Shown: one piece after another, positions 24,939 to 35,801 of the stretch
How the letters are laid out: each line of letters starts with the position of its first letter
Numbering within the stretch: the first letter of the stretch is position 1
Source: Novosphingobium capsulatum NBRC 12533
GTDB taxonomy: Bacteria; Pseudomonadota; Alphaproteobacteria; Sphingomonadales; Sphingomonadaceae
Assembly: GCF_001598375.1 (NCBI RefSeq)
Contig: NZ_BCYV01000003.1
Location: 146,132-210,131, forward strand
DNA length: 64,000 nucleotides
Direction of reading: 5' to 3'
Program-made: the position numbers and the translations under genes
Notes under the pieces: model-generated
The model's input: only the letters and a program-made list of their open reading frames with translations
Told to the model about the DNA's origin: nothing
Databases searched by the model: none

Positions 24939-25214
24939 ATGGCCGAAACGATTCAGACCCTGACCGCGCAGATGGAGGCCGCCGTGGCCGCGCTCGATTT
25001 CGAGGAAGCGCGGCGGCTGCGCGATATCATCATTCTGATGCGGGGCGGTGCCAGTGCCGATGAAGCGGCCCGGTCTGACACCACCGGGATCAACCGCCAG
25101 GCGCCCGGCGCGATGGGGCTGGGCACCAGCCAGCAAGCCATGACCCCGCCGCCCGGCTGGCGCCCGCCCCCCAAGCCAGACCTGATGACCCGGGGGACGA
25201 AGCGCAGGCGTTAG
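24939..25214 (+). CDS. Small UvrB/UvrC-motif protein
   Basis: A 91-residue protein. Residues about 1-35 (LTAQMEAAVAALDFEEARRLRD followed by IIILM) form the UVR helical hairpin that mediates the UvrB-UvrC contact and also occurs in unrelated stress proteins. The rest is Pro/Gly-rich with a basic end TRGTKRRR. No nuclease or helicase domain is present. ATG at 24939 is preferred; an ATG at 24903 in frame would add 12 residues. Its stop overlaps the convergent LigE-type gene stop by 3 bases. The role is unknown. Confidence 0.7.
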   Translation: MAETIQTLTAQMEAAVAALDFEEARRLRDIIILMRGGASADEAARSDTTGINRQAPGAMGLGTSQQAMTPPPGWRPPPKPDLMTRGTKRRR

Positions 25215-26056
25215 GCCGGCTGCTTCATCCCTTGCGTGATCTTCTGCGTTTCGGCCTGGGTGGAAGCAGGGCCGGTGTTGCGCTTGTAGATGCCGCCAAG
25301 CCCGCCCTGGCGGGTGAACGCCGGCACATCGCCCTCGCGCTCCACCAGGCCGAACAGCGGGAACAGGCCGGGGTGGCGGCCCAGGCCACCATAGAGATCG
25401 AGGCAGCGATCGAGCCAGTCGCGCAGCGGATCATCGCTGGCCAGCACCGGCGTCTTGCACACCGAAGCGGTGAACAGGAAGCCGCCCAGGATGCGGTAAT
25501 CGGCATAGTTGGGGCTGCTCCCGCCCAGCCAGGCGTGCTGGCCGAGGGCAGAGCGCAGCGGCTCCAGCGCGGCGGAAATGCCGGCCAGGCGGTCTTCCCG
25601 GCCGGCCTGGATTTCTTCCAGCTTGCGGCCCAGCATCTTTTCGCGCGAATGGGTGATGTATTCGTGATCCTGCGGCAGCGACAGGTCGCGGTAGTCGGCG
25701 CAGAAGCAGCGCATCCACGGGCCGACGGCAGCACCCCAGAACCAGTGGTCCAGCGCCTTGAGCGTGGCCGCCACGCTTTCATGCGGGATCAGCAGCGGCC
25801 GATCGGGATAAGTCGCATCGAGGTATTCGACGATGCCCCAGCTATCGAGCACCCAGGTGCCATCGTCGACGATCGCGGGCAGGCGCTCGGTCTTGCCGCC
25901 GGTGCGCTCGAGGATGCCAGTGAACCCGCCGGGCACGACATCAAGATCAAAGCCCTTGTGTTTCAGGGCATATTTGGTGGCCCAGACGAACGGACTGATC
26001 GTGGCGCCGGTGGATATGGCCAGGTCGTAGAACGTGATCTTGTTGTCTTGTGCCAT
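25211..26056 (-). CDS. ligE: LigE/LigP-type beta-etherase (glutathione S-transferase family)
   Basis: Glutathione-dependent cleavage of the beta-aryl ether bond of lignin dimers, by analogy with LigE of Sphingobium SYK-6. The protein has 281 residues, the LigE length. The thioredoxin-fold half carries ISPFVWATKYALKHKGFD and VVPGGFTGILERTGGKTER, typical of the LigE/LigP clade and unlike LigF; the helical half has HAWLGGSSPNYADYRILGG and LYGGLGRHPGLFPLFGL. The start at 26056 follows AGGAGAGG. The gene has its own upstream region, isolated from the O-demethylase gene by a terminator. No C-alpha dehydrogenase (LigD/L/N) or LigF is adjacent. Stereospecificity cannot be read. Confidence 0.8.
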   Translation of the reverse strand: MAQDNKITFYDLAISTGATISPFVWATKYALKHKGFDLDVVPGGFTGILERTGGKTERLPAIVDDGTWVLDSWGIVEYLDATYPDRPLLIPHESVAATLKALDHWFWGAAVGPWMRCFCADYRDLSLPQDHEYITHSREKMLGRKLEEIQAGREDRLAGISAALEPLRSALGQHAWLGGSSPNYADYRILGGFLFTASVCKTPVLASDDPLRDWLDRCLDLYGGLGRHPGLFPLFGLVEREGDVPAFTRQGGLGGIYKRNTGPASTQAETQKITQGMKQPA

Positions 26057-26097
26057 GGCGGCATCCTCTCCTTGGTTGCCACGATCATGCCATGAAT

Positions 26098-26114
26098 TGT
26101 TAGCAAGGCAAACA
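26098..26114. promoter_or_regulatory. Dyad in the ligE upstream region
   Basis: TGTTAGC-AAG-GCAAACA is a 7-3-7 near-palindrome (6 of 7 pairs) about 42 bases upstream of the ligE start. It is a candidate operator; no regulator is assigned. Confidence 0.3.
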
Positions 26115-26126
26115 AAATATCCGCCC

Positions 26127-26166
26127 AAAAAGAAAGCGCCGGCCTCCGTCGGGAGGAGGCCGGCGC
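26127..26166 (-). terminator. Rho-independent terminator after the O-demethylase gene
   Basis: On the minus strand a perfect 12-base stem GCGCCGGCCTCC / GGAGGCCGGCGC is followed by TTTCTTTTT. It separates the O-demethylase transcript from ligE. Confidence 0.85.
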
Positions 26167-26192
26167 CCGCACCAGGGATCGCTCCCTCGCGC

Positions 26193-27581
26193 TTACTTTT
26201 GCGTGCGCCAGCCCTCGGCATAGGCGTCGCGCGCCACTTCGGAATAGGGCACGGGGCTGACCACGGCCTTGATTTCGGTCTGCACGTGCGGCTCTACGGT
26301 GGGCTTGGTGGTGCCGCCATGGGGCTCGCCCCACAGCAGGCTGACTTCGCCGCCGATGGTTTCGTGGCCCTTGTCCATCATCGCCAGCGTCAGGAACTTG
26401 CCCTCGTTGGCCGAATAGCCGATCCAGGTCGACAGGCCGACCCGCTGCCCGTCCTTGAGCACCTGGTCGAACGGATGCATGGCATAGACCGCGCTGGGAT
26501 ATTCCATGAACTTGGCGCGATCGCCCTTGCTCAGCGCCGAAGACTGCACGCGCATCACGTCTTCGTTGTCGAGCGCCAGGGTCACCTTGGTGCGATGGTT
26601 GCCGGCAGCGTGCATCTTTTCCAGCGCGGCGCGGCCGATGAAATCGTGGTCGAACTTGACGAACGGACCATAGCCCAGGTCCCACGGCGTGGTGTAATAG
26701 CCTTCAACCGTTTCAGGCACATAGCTGCCGCCGACCGAGCACTTGGCTTCATAGGAATTGGCCGAGAGCCACTCGCGATAGGGCGCCAGCGCCTCGCCGG
26801 TGTAGATCGCCGGCAGCGGGGAGGGGATCCAGCCCGATTCCAGCGTGTTGGACGAATAGGCGCGGCCGCCGACCAGGGCCATGCCGAATTCCTTGCCGGC
26901 TTCGACCAGCGCAGCGTGCACCGCGCCATAGTCTTCCCAGGGGCCGAACAGTTCAAATCCCGGCTGGCCGGCCATGCCATGGCGCAGCGCGCGCACGTCC
27001 TTGCCGCCGATGGTCATGCGCGTCATGTGGAAGAACTTGAGTTCGGGCGGGGTCTTGCCCGTGGCCTTCTCGATGATCTTCATCGCGTTGGGGCCCTGGA
27101 TCTGGAAGCGATAGCTGTTGCGCTTGCCATCGTTGCGCATCGCCCAGCGCTCGTCGCGCTCCACCGTCACGTTCCAGTTGCCGGTGGCGGCATGGTATTC
27201 CACCCACTCGATCGTGGGGGCGCGGCCAACCAGGTTGAACTCGTTCTCGTCCAGGTAGAACAGGATCACGTCGCCGATGACATAGCCATCGGGGGTGACC
27301 GGCACGAACTGCTTGGCGCGATCGGGCTGGAAGTTCTTGAAAGTGTTGATGCCCAGGTATTCCAGCATCTTGAACGCGTCGGGCCCGCGCACGGCCAGGT
27401 CCACCATGTGGTACGACTGGTTATACAGCACAGCGGTGTGGCCCCATGCCCACTGCTCCGCCCGCCAGTTGGAATATTCGGCAGGCACGCCGGGATAGAC
27501 GTTGGGGCCGACCTGCTGGTTACGCAGGAAATCGACCAGGTTGGCTTGCGCGCCAATCACGTTGGCCAGGTTTTGGGTCAT
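26193..27581 (-). CDS. ligM: Tetrahydrofolate-dependent aryl O-demethylase (LigM/DesA family)
   Basis: Transfers the methyl group of vanillate, 3-O-methylgallate or syringate to tetrahydrofolate, giving the phenol and 5-methyl-tetrahydrofolate. The 462-residue protein is a GcvT-fold enzyme matching LigM in length and wording: YSNWRAEQWAWGHTAVLYNQ, YHMVDL, LRHGMAGQPGFELFGPWEDY, NTLESGWIPSPLPAIYTGE, and GYGPFVKFDHDFIGR. The ATG at 27581 follows GGGAGAG. Whether it prefers vanillate (LigM) or syringate (DesA) cannot be told by eye. The TTCAC-N4-GTGAA dyad shared with the MetE-like gene lies 65 bases upstream. Confidence 0.85.
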   Translation of the reverse strand: MTQNLANVIGAQANLVDFLRNQQVGPNVYPGVPAEYSNWRAEQWAWGHTAVLYNQSYHMVDLAVRGPDAFKMLEYLGINTFKNFQPDRAKQFVPVTPDGYVIGDVILFYLDENEFNLVGRAPTIEWVEYHAATGNWNVTVERDERWAMRNDGKRNSYRFQIQGPNAMKIIEKATGKTPPELKFFHMTRMTIGGKDVRALRHGMAGQPGFELFGPWEDYGAVHAALVEAGKEFGMALVGGRAYSSNTLESGWIPSPLPAIYTGEALAPYREWLSANSYEAKCSVGGSYVPETVEGYYTTPWDLGYGPFVKFDHDFIGRAALEKMHAAGNHRTKVTLALDNEDVMRVQSSALSKGDRAKFMEYPSAVYAMHPFDQVLKDGQRVGLSTWIGYSANEGKFLTLAMMDKGHETIGGEVSLLWGEPHGGTTKPTVEPHVQTEIKAVVSPVPYSEVARDAYAEGWRTQK

Positions 27582-27646
27582 GACAGGTATCTCTCCCTCG
27601 GGCTTTGTCGGCACATTCCATGCCTTAAATTCACTCTGTTGAAAAG

Positions 27647-27660
27647 TTCACAAACGTGAA
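27647..27660. promoter_or_regulatory. Shared operator-like dyad TTCAC-N4-GTGAA, copy 2
   Basis: TTCACAAACGTGAA lies 65 bases upstream of the O-demethylase start, between it and the divergent nucleoside hydrolase gene. It matches the site before the MetE-like gene at 18074-18087 in 13 of 14 positions. Confidence 0.5.
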
Positions 27661-27709
27661 TTTGCAAAAAAGTTCGCGTGCCTATCAAAAAAGCCTGTGC
27701 CGCGCTCGG

Positions 27710-27738
27710 TTGACAGGGCTGCCCAAAGTGCTGTGATT
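27710..27738 (+). promoter_or_regulatory. Promoter of the nucleoside hydrolase gene, possibly leaderless
   Basis: A consensus TTGACA is followed 17 bases later by GTGATT, whose end is only 5 bases before the ATG at 27744. No Shine-Dalgarno sequence is visible, so the mRNA may start at or next to the start codon. Confidence 0.4.
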
Positions 27739-27743
27739 GTTCG

Positions 27744-28754
27744 ATGGACCTGTCACGCCGCGCCGCCCTGTTGGGCCTCTCCGCCCTACCGATGTTCCCG
27801 CTTGTGGCTCGCGCCGAGGAAATCTTGCCCGATTCGCCGCCGCGCATGCGGGTGATTGTGGACAACGACCTCGCGGGCGATCCCGACGGCCTGTTCGCGC
27901 TGGCCCATGCGCTGCGCAGCCCTTCGGCCGACGTGCGCCTCATCGTCGGGTCGCACCTGCATTCGCCCCGGGACGCCGAGCCCGACGATGGGCATCAGGC
28001 CGACAAGGCTGCGGCCAAGGCGCGTGAACTGCTCGACGTGATGGGCATCACCGGGCGCGTGCCCGTAGTGCGCGGTGCCGAAGGGGCTCTGGGACGGGCC
28101 GATCGGCGTGATTCGGCGCAGGCGGTTGCCGCCATCGTGGCGGAAGCAATGCGCAGCGATACCAAGACTCCGTTGTTCTACACGGCCGGCGCCGGGCTGA
28201 CCGATCTGACCGCCGCGTTGCGGGCTGAGCCGCGCATTGCGCCGCGTATGACGCTGGTCTGGATCGGGGGCAGCGAGCACGCAGGCGTCGCGCCGCCGCC
28301 GGGCGGAGCGCAGGCGGAATACAACTTCACCATCGATCCGGCAGCGGCGCAGTACGTGTTTGGCGAAAGCGCCATTCCCATCTGGCAGGTGCCGCGCAAT
28401 GCCTATCGCCAGATGCTGGTCAGTCTGGCCGAACTGCGCCTGCTGGGGCAAAGCGGCCCGGTCGGCGCGTGGCTGGTGGCACAGCTGGCGCGGACGCGCC
28501 GGGCCGTCGTGCCAATGGGGCTCAATCTTGGCGAGACCTATGCCCTGGGCGATAGCCCGCTGGTGACGCTGACAGCCCTGCAAAGCGCGTTCGAGCCCGA
28601 CAGTGCATCGTGCCGCTATCACCTGGCGCCCACGCCGCGGCTGGATGGCCAGGGTGCCTACCTGCCCCGGCCGGATGGGCGGCCCATGCGCGTCTATGAC
28701 TGGATCGACACCCGGCTGACCTTTGCCGACATGTTTGCCAAGCTGCACGCCTGA
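27744..28754 (+). CDS. Exported nucleoside hydrolase-like protein
   Basis: Member of the inosine-uridine nucleoside N-ribohydrolase family (336 residues). The metal-binding opening reads VIVDNDLAGDPDGLFALAHAL, a DxDxxxDxDG pattern, and later motifs TAGAGLTDLTAALR and VWIGGSEH follow the family order. An N-terminal LSRRAALLGLSAL with a following Ala-rich end looks like a twin-arginine-type export signal. A sugar-releasing hydrolase acting on nucleosides or related N-glycosides in the periplasm is the likely role. It is convergent with atpC across a bidirectional terminator. Confidence 0.75.
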   Translation: MDLSRRAALLGLSALPMFPLVARAEEILPDSPPRMRVIVDNDLAGDPDGLFALAHALRSPSADVRLIVGSHLHSPRDAEPDDGHQADKAAAKARELLDVMGITGRVPVVRGAEGALGRADRRDSAQAVAAIVAEAMRSDTKTPLFYTAGAGLTDLTAALRAEPRIAPRMTLVWIGGSEHAGVAPPPGGAQAEYNFTIDPAAAQYVFGESAIPIWQVPRNAYRQMLVSLAELRLLGQSGPVGAWLVAQLARTRRAVVPMGLNLGETYALGDSPLVTLTALQSAFEPDSASCRYHLAPTPRLDGQGAYLPRPDGRPMRVYDWIDTRLTFADMFAKLHA

Positions 28755-28760
28755 AACGCA

Positions 28761-28795
28761 AAACGGGCCGGCGCCCCAAAGGCACCGGCCCGTTT
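28761..28795. terminator. Bidirectional terminator between the nucleoside hydrolase gene and atpC
   Basis: AAACGGGCCGG pairs with CCGGCCCGTTT around CGCCCCAAAGGCA. T-rich ends on both strands fit termination of both convergent genes. Confidence 0.7.
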
Positions 28796-28817
28796 GCACA
28801 TCCGTGGGATGCGTGCG

Positions 28818-29072
28818 TCAGCCTTCGACGTGTTCGGCCAGAACCGTGAGGCCCTTGGCGTTCACTTCGGCAAAGCCGCCTTGCACGCGGATTTCTTCCG
28901 GCTGGCCGCCCTGCGTGCGATAGACCTTGATCGTGCCGTCCTTGACCGTGGACATGAACGGCGCGTGGCCTTCGAGAACGCCGAATTCGCCTTCGGTGCC
29001 GGGAACGACAACCTGCCACACCGCTTCCGAGCGGACGAGGCGAGCCGGGGTGACGAGTTCAAAGTGGAGCAT
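28818..29072 (-). CDS. atpC: ATP synthase F1 epsilon subunit (short form)
   Basis: Part of the F1 central stalk. Its 84 residues cover only the N-terminal beta-sandwich ([51 protein letters not shown]). The C-terminal two-helix domain that inhibits ATP hydrolysis in many bacteria is absent; the stop follows at once, so this is a natural short form, as known in several alphaproteobacteria. It is the last gene of atpHAGDC. A repeat E pair is lodged in the 132-base gap after atpD. Confidence 0.92.
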   Translation of the reverse strand: MLHFELVTPARLVRSEAVWQVVVPGTEGEFGVLEGHAPFMSTVKDGTIKVYRTQGGQPEEIRVQGGFAEVNAKGLTVLAEHVEG

Positions 29073-29087
29073 GGGCCGTCTCTACAC

Positions 29088-29200
29088 GCCCCTACCGCGG
29101 GCGGGAGGGGCTGGGGGAGGGGCTGTTTGCCGGTTCCGAAGGAGGGCGCCCCTACAGGCCCTCCTCCGACCCCTCCCGTGTGCGGGAGGGGAGGATGGTC
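29088..29200. repeat. Repeat family E pair inside the atp operon
   Basis: CGGGCGGGAGGGGCTGGGGG and, 40 bases on, CCTCCGACCCCTCCCGTGTG with GCGGGAGGGG, facing each other between atpD and atpC. The same unit appears at 53.3-53.4 kb. Confidence 0.75.
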
Positions 29201-29204
29201 AAGA

Positions 29205-30686
<1,482 letters not shown>

Positions 30687-31565
30687 TCAAAGCGCTTCGG
30701 CGCCGGCGATGATTTCGATGAGTTCGGTGGTGATCGCGGCCTGGCGGCTGCGGTTGTATTGGATGGTCAGCTTCTTGATCAGCTCGCCGGCGTTGCGCGT
30801 GGCATTGTCCATCGCGGTCATCGAGGCGCCCTGTTCGCTGGCCATGTTCTCGATCAGCGCCCCGAACAGCTGGACACGCAGATAGCGCGGCAGCAGGTCA
30901 GCGAGGATCGCTTCCTCGTCGGGTTCATAATCGACCACGGCGCCGCCATCGTTGGCAACGGGCACGGTCGGGGCCGGCACGGGGATGATCTGCTGGGTGG
31001 TGGGGATCTGCACCAGCGCGCTGCGGAACTTGGAATAGATCAGGTGCGCCACGTCGAACTGGCCGGCTTCGTACATGGCCAGCAGTTCGTTGGCGATCTT
31101 TTCCGCTTCGGCAAAGCCGGCCTCGCGCACCACGGTGGTGTCGAACCCACCGGCAATCGCGCTGGGATAATCGCGCCGGATCGGGGCGCGGCCCTTGCGG
31201 CCGACGAGGTAGAACTTCACCGTCTTGCCCTGGGCAAGCAGTTCCTGCGCCTTGGCCTTGGCGGCCTTGACGATGTTGGCGTTGAACGCGCCGCACAGGC
31301 CGCGATCGGAATTGGCGACGACCAGCAGGTGAACCTGGTCCTTGCCATTGCCGGCCAGCAGCTTGGGGCTGCCTTCACCAACCTGCACCTTGCTGGCGAG
31401 GCTGGCCATGACACCGGCGAGGCGGCCGGCATAGGGGCGCGCGGCCTCGGCAGCGGCCTGCGCCTTGCGCAGCTTGGCCGCGGCGACCATCTGCTTGGCC
31501 TTGGTGATCTTCTGGGTCGACTTGACCGAGTTGATCCGCAGCTTGAGTTCCTTGAGCGAGGCCAC
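30687..31565 (-). CDS. atpG: ATP synthase F1 gamma subunit
   Basis: Central rotor shaft, 292 residues. The N-terminal coiled coil opens [20 protein letters not shown] and the C-terminal helix reads [20 protein letters not shown], with the conserved [10 protein letters not shown] in between. The start codon is GTG at 31565. It follows atpA after a 68-base gap. Confidence 0.96.
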   Translation of the reverse strand: MASLKELKLRINSVKSTQKITKAKQMVAAAKLRKAQAAAEAARPYAGRLAGVMASLASKVQVGEGSPKLLAGNGKDQVHLLVVANSDRGLCGAFNANIVKAAKAKAQELLAQGKTVKFYLVGRKGRAPIRRDYPSAIAGGFDTTVVREAGFAEAEKIANELLAMYEAGQFDVAHLIYSKFRSALVQIPTTQQIIPVPAPTVPVANDGGAVVDYEPDEEAILADLLPRYLRVQLFGALIENMASEQGASMTAMDNATRNAGELIKKLTIQYNRSRQAAITTELIEIIAGAEAL

Positions 31566-31633
31566 TCGTCTATCTCCACTTCATCTCCCCCGGCTGGCCG
31601 TGCTGGCCCACCGGGGGGATGAATCATGCGTTA

Positions 31634-33166
<1,533 letters not shown>

Positions 33167-33193
33167 TCAGCCTTTCGTGCAAACTTTTTGGCT

Positions 33194-33748
33194 TCAGCCC
33201 TTCATGGCCTGGGCGAGCGAATTGAGACGGGTGCGGATCGAGCTGTCGATCATCTGGCTGCCGATCTTGACGACCAGCCCGCCGAGAATCTCGGGATCGA
33301 CCGCAGTCTTGAGCTTGATCGACTTGCCGGCGCGGGCAGCGAGCTTTTCCGACAGCGCAGCGATCTGGCCGTCGTCGAGCGGATGCGCGCTGGTGACATG
33401 GGCAGTCACTTCGTTGCGGGCAGCTGCAGCAATCGCGGCATAGGCGCGCGCCACATCGGGCAGGGCGGACAGGCGGCGGTTGCCAGCGATCACGCCCAGG
33501 AAGTTGGCGGTGAGGGGCGAAACGCCCAGCACCTGGCCAACGGCGGCGATCGCACGGGCGGCGTCTTCGCGGGCGACCTGCGGATTGCGGATCAGCGCGG
33601 CGAAATCAGCCGATTCGCGCAGGGCGTCAGCCAGGCGCTCAAGATCGCCTTCCACGGCCGCAACCAGGCCCTGTTCATTTGCCAGCTCATAAAGTGCGGA
33701 AGCATAACGCCCCGCCAGGCTGGCCGTGATGCCGCTGGAAATCTCCAC
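33194..33748 (-). CDS. atpH: ATP synthase F1 delta subunit
   Basis: Peripheral-stalk connector between F1 and Fo, 184 residues. The N-terminal helical bundle ([19 protein letters not shown]) and the C-terminal signature [20 protein letters not shown] are clear. GTG at 33748 is chosen since the family begins about ten residues before GRYASAL; an upstream extension in the same frame lacks homology-like sequence. First gene of the F1 operon; the Fo genes are not in this window. Confidence 0.94.
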   Translation of the reverse strand: MEISSGITASLAGRYASALYELANEQGLVAAVEGDLERLADALRESADFAALIRNPQVAREDAARAIAAVGQVLGVSPLTANFLGVIAGNRRLSALPDVARAYAAIAAAARNEVTAHVTSAHPLDDGQIAALSEKLAARAGKSIKLKTAVDPEILGGLVVKIGSQMIDSSIRTRLNSLAQAMKG

Positions 33749-34143
33749 GCGCCTCAGTCCCCTTCGTCCAAGGATTTCAAGCAAGGCGCATGACGCGCAA
33801 AAAATGCACGTGACGGCCCGCAGTCCCGGCGCGCCTAGCAACGTCACCGCCATATGACAAGTCACCAGTTGGCAGCCTCTGTTAATGGAGGCGCAAACGT
33901 ATGCGTATCAGCGTGTCGAAACGTCTCAAGCGTGGGACGGCGATGCGGGGAAAGGCGGGCTGAGCCGGGGAGGGTGATTCGGCCTTCGCGGGAAAGTTTT
34001 GACGATTGAGCCGAGGTTGGGCCAACGAGAATGGCTCCCCTCCTCTTCAGAGGAGGAGCTGGGGGTGGTGCGGAGCCATGCACTACCTTTCCACCACCCC
34101 CCGACCCCCTCCTCTGAAGAGGAGGGGGAGAGATGCCCAACGA
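33749..34143. other. Upstream region of the atp operon with a repeat A pair
   Basis: No gene. It should contain the atp operon promoter (not pinpointed). The part nearest the protease gene is an inverted pair of repeat A, listed separately. Confidence 0.5.
34027..34136. repeat. Repeat family A, inverted pair
   Basis: A forward copy (CCCCTCCTCTTCAGAGGAGG with a GCTGGGGGTGGTG tail) and a reverse copy (CCACCACCCCCCGACCCCCT) face each other across about 20 bases. Confidence 0.85.
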
Positions 34144-35700
34144 TCAGGGCACCGGCTGGCAGTTGTAGCGCATGCGTTCGTTGGGTTCTGCGGGCAGCAG
34201 CGCGCGGATCGCCTGTTGGGCGTCGCCAAAGCGGCGGGCTTCGGCCTCTCCGGCGCCGCAGGCCGGGGCCACCACCTTTTGCCGGGCATCGCGCGCCTGG
34301 TTCATGGCATCGAGGCCCATCAGGAAGCGTTCGACGGTATAGCTGCGGCTGTCGGGATCGAAGTGGGTGACGGCGATGGTATCTTCGCCATTGGGCACCA
34401 GCACGCGCGACCAGCCATCGGCGGCCAGGCCATATTGGCTGCGCTGGTTCATGCAGCCGTCCTGGCTCCAGGTGATCGGCACATCGGTGATGTCTGACAC
34501 GGTCACGCGGCTGCGCTGGGGATCGAGCACGCAGATGAACTTGCCGGTAGCGGCTTTGCCGCCGGCCGCCGTGCTCGCCAGGGCATCGGGCGTGCCGCTG
34601 GCGGCGGCCACGATATCCTGCGCGCGGTTGTCGATCGACAGCAGGCTGGGCCGCAGTGCCCAGGCCGCCACGGTGCCCAGCAGCAGCACCAGGGCGCTGC
34701 CGCCGGCGATGCGCGTGGCATTGGCGTTGTCGCGCTGGGCATAGATGAACGCCGCGCCGCCTGCGCCCAGCGTTGCCACCAGCAGCAGCACGGCAATCGC
34801 CATGCCGTTGTCGCGCTGGGTCAAGATCTCGATCTCGGCCTGGCGGCGCGCGGTTTCCAGGGCGCGGGCGTGGGCATTCTGGCGCGCTTCGTTCTGCGCG
34901 GCCTGGCGCGCCTGGTCGCTGGCGGCGCGTTCGCTATCGGCCCGATCGAGATCGGCGATGGAGGTGCAGGGCAGGTCGCTGGCGTGGGCCTGGACATTGT
35001 TCTGCTGCAAAAAGCGCGACAGCTCGCGCATCGAGATGGCGAAGTAGAACGCCGAATCGGTGCTGTTGTCGCTGACCGTGCCGAACGAGTTGACCCCGAC
35101 GACGCGGCCGCAGGCATCGAGGAGCGGGCCGCCCGAATTGCCCGCACCGATCGGCGCGGTGTGCAGGATCGTGTCGAATTCCTTGGAACTGCGCCCCGCC
35201 GAGACATATCCGCGCGTCTTTACCGCCGCCTGGGGGCTGACCAGATCCGACAGCGACAGGCCCTGCGCCAGATCGACGTTGCCGGGATAGCCCACCGCGC
35301 TGACATCGGCGCCATCGCTCACTTGCCCGGCATAGAGCGAAAGCGGCGCGAGCCGGCCGCCGCCCTGGATCTTGAGCAAGGCCAGGTCATTACGCGGGGA
35401 ATAGGCGACCACGCGCGCTTCATAGCCGCCGCGGCCCTGTGGCGGCACGATGCCGGCGATCAGGGTGTCGTCCTGGCGCAGCGCCTCTACCACGTGGGCA
35501 TTGGTGACGACATATTCGGGCGTGACGGCAAAACCGCTGCCATGGCCAATCATGGTGGAACTGCGCCCTTCGGTCTGGACGATCACGACGCGGACGACGC
35601 CACGGCTGGCGGCGGCGATGTCGGCCGGATCGGCCAGCGCCGGCAGGGCCGGCACCAGGACGAGGGCAACGATGAGCGAGGCGATGAGGCGGCGCAACAT
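34144..35700 (-). CDS. Trypsin-like (S1C/HtrA-type) protease with internal membrane segments
   Basis: The 518-residue protein has a signal sequence (about 1-24, ending ALADPA), then a serine protease domain with the triad in TNAHVVEAL (His), SPRNDLALLK (Asp) and APIGAGNSGGPLL (Ser). An Ala/Arg/Gln-rich charged helix (about 265-300) is followed by two hydrophobic helices (AIAVLLLVATLGAGGAAFIY and GGSALVLLLGTVAAWAL) and a C-terminal domain of about 140 residues with four Cys. No PDZ domain is visible, unlike DegP. The layout suggests a membrane-anchored periplasmic protease. ATG at 35712 is an alternative start. It is divergent from ada. Confidence 0.78.
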   Translation of the reverse strand: MLRRLIASLIVALVLVPALPALADPADIAAASRGVVRVVIVQTEGRSSTMIGHGSGFAVTPEYVVTNAHVVEALRQDDTLIAGIVPPQGRGGYEARVVAYSPRNDLALLKIQGGGRLAPLSLYAGQVSDGADVSAVGYPGNVDLAQGLSLSDLVSPQAAVKTRGYVSAGRSSKEFDTILHTAPIGAGNSGGPLLDACGRVVGVNSFGTVSDNSTDSAFYFAISMRELSRFLQQNNVQAHASDLPCTSIADLDRADSERAASDQARQAAQNEARQNAHARALETARRQAEIEILTQRDNGMAIAVLLLVATLGAGGAAFIYAQRDNANATRIAGGSALVLLLGTVAAWALRPSLLSIDNRAQDIVAAASGTPDALASTAAGGKAATGKFICVLDPQRSRVTVSDITDVPITWSQDGCMNQRSQYGLAADGWSRVLVPNGEDTIAVTHFDPDSRSYTVERFLMGLDAMNQARDARQKVVAPACGAGEAEARRFGDAQQAIRALLPAEPNERMRYNCQPVP

Positions 35701-35801
35701 GGCGCAGGTCATTGCCGGGATTTGCTTTGATCGCAAGGCGCGGGATGCGCGCGGGCGGCAAGGATGGCATGAAGGGCACAGGAAAAATCACAGGATTGGC
35801 C

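Noticed and set aside
22129..25214. Plus-strand frames covering the outer membrane protein and amidase genes
   Set aside because: Antisense shadows. Only the last ~90 codons (24939-25214) have a real motif (UvrB/UvrC hairpin) and are kept as a small gene.
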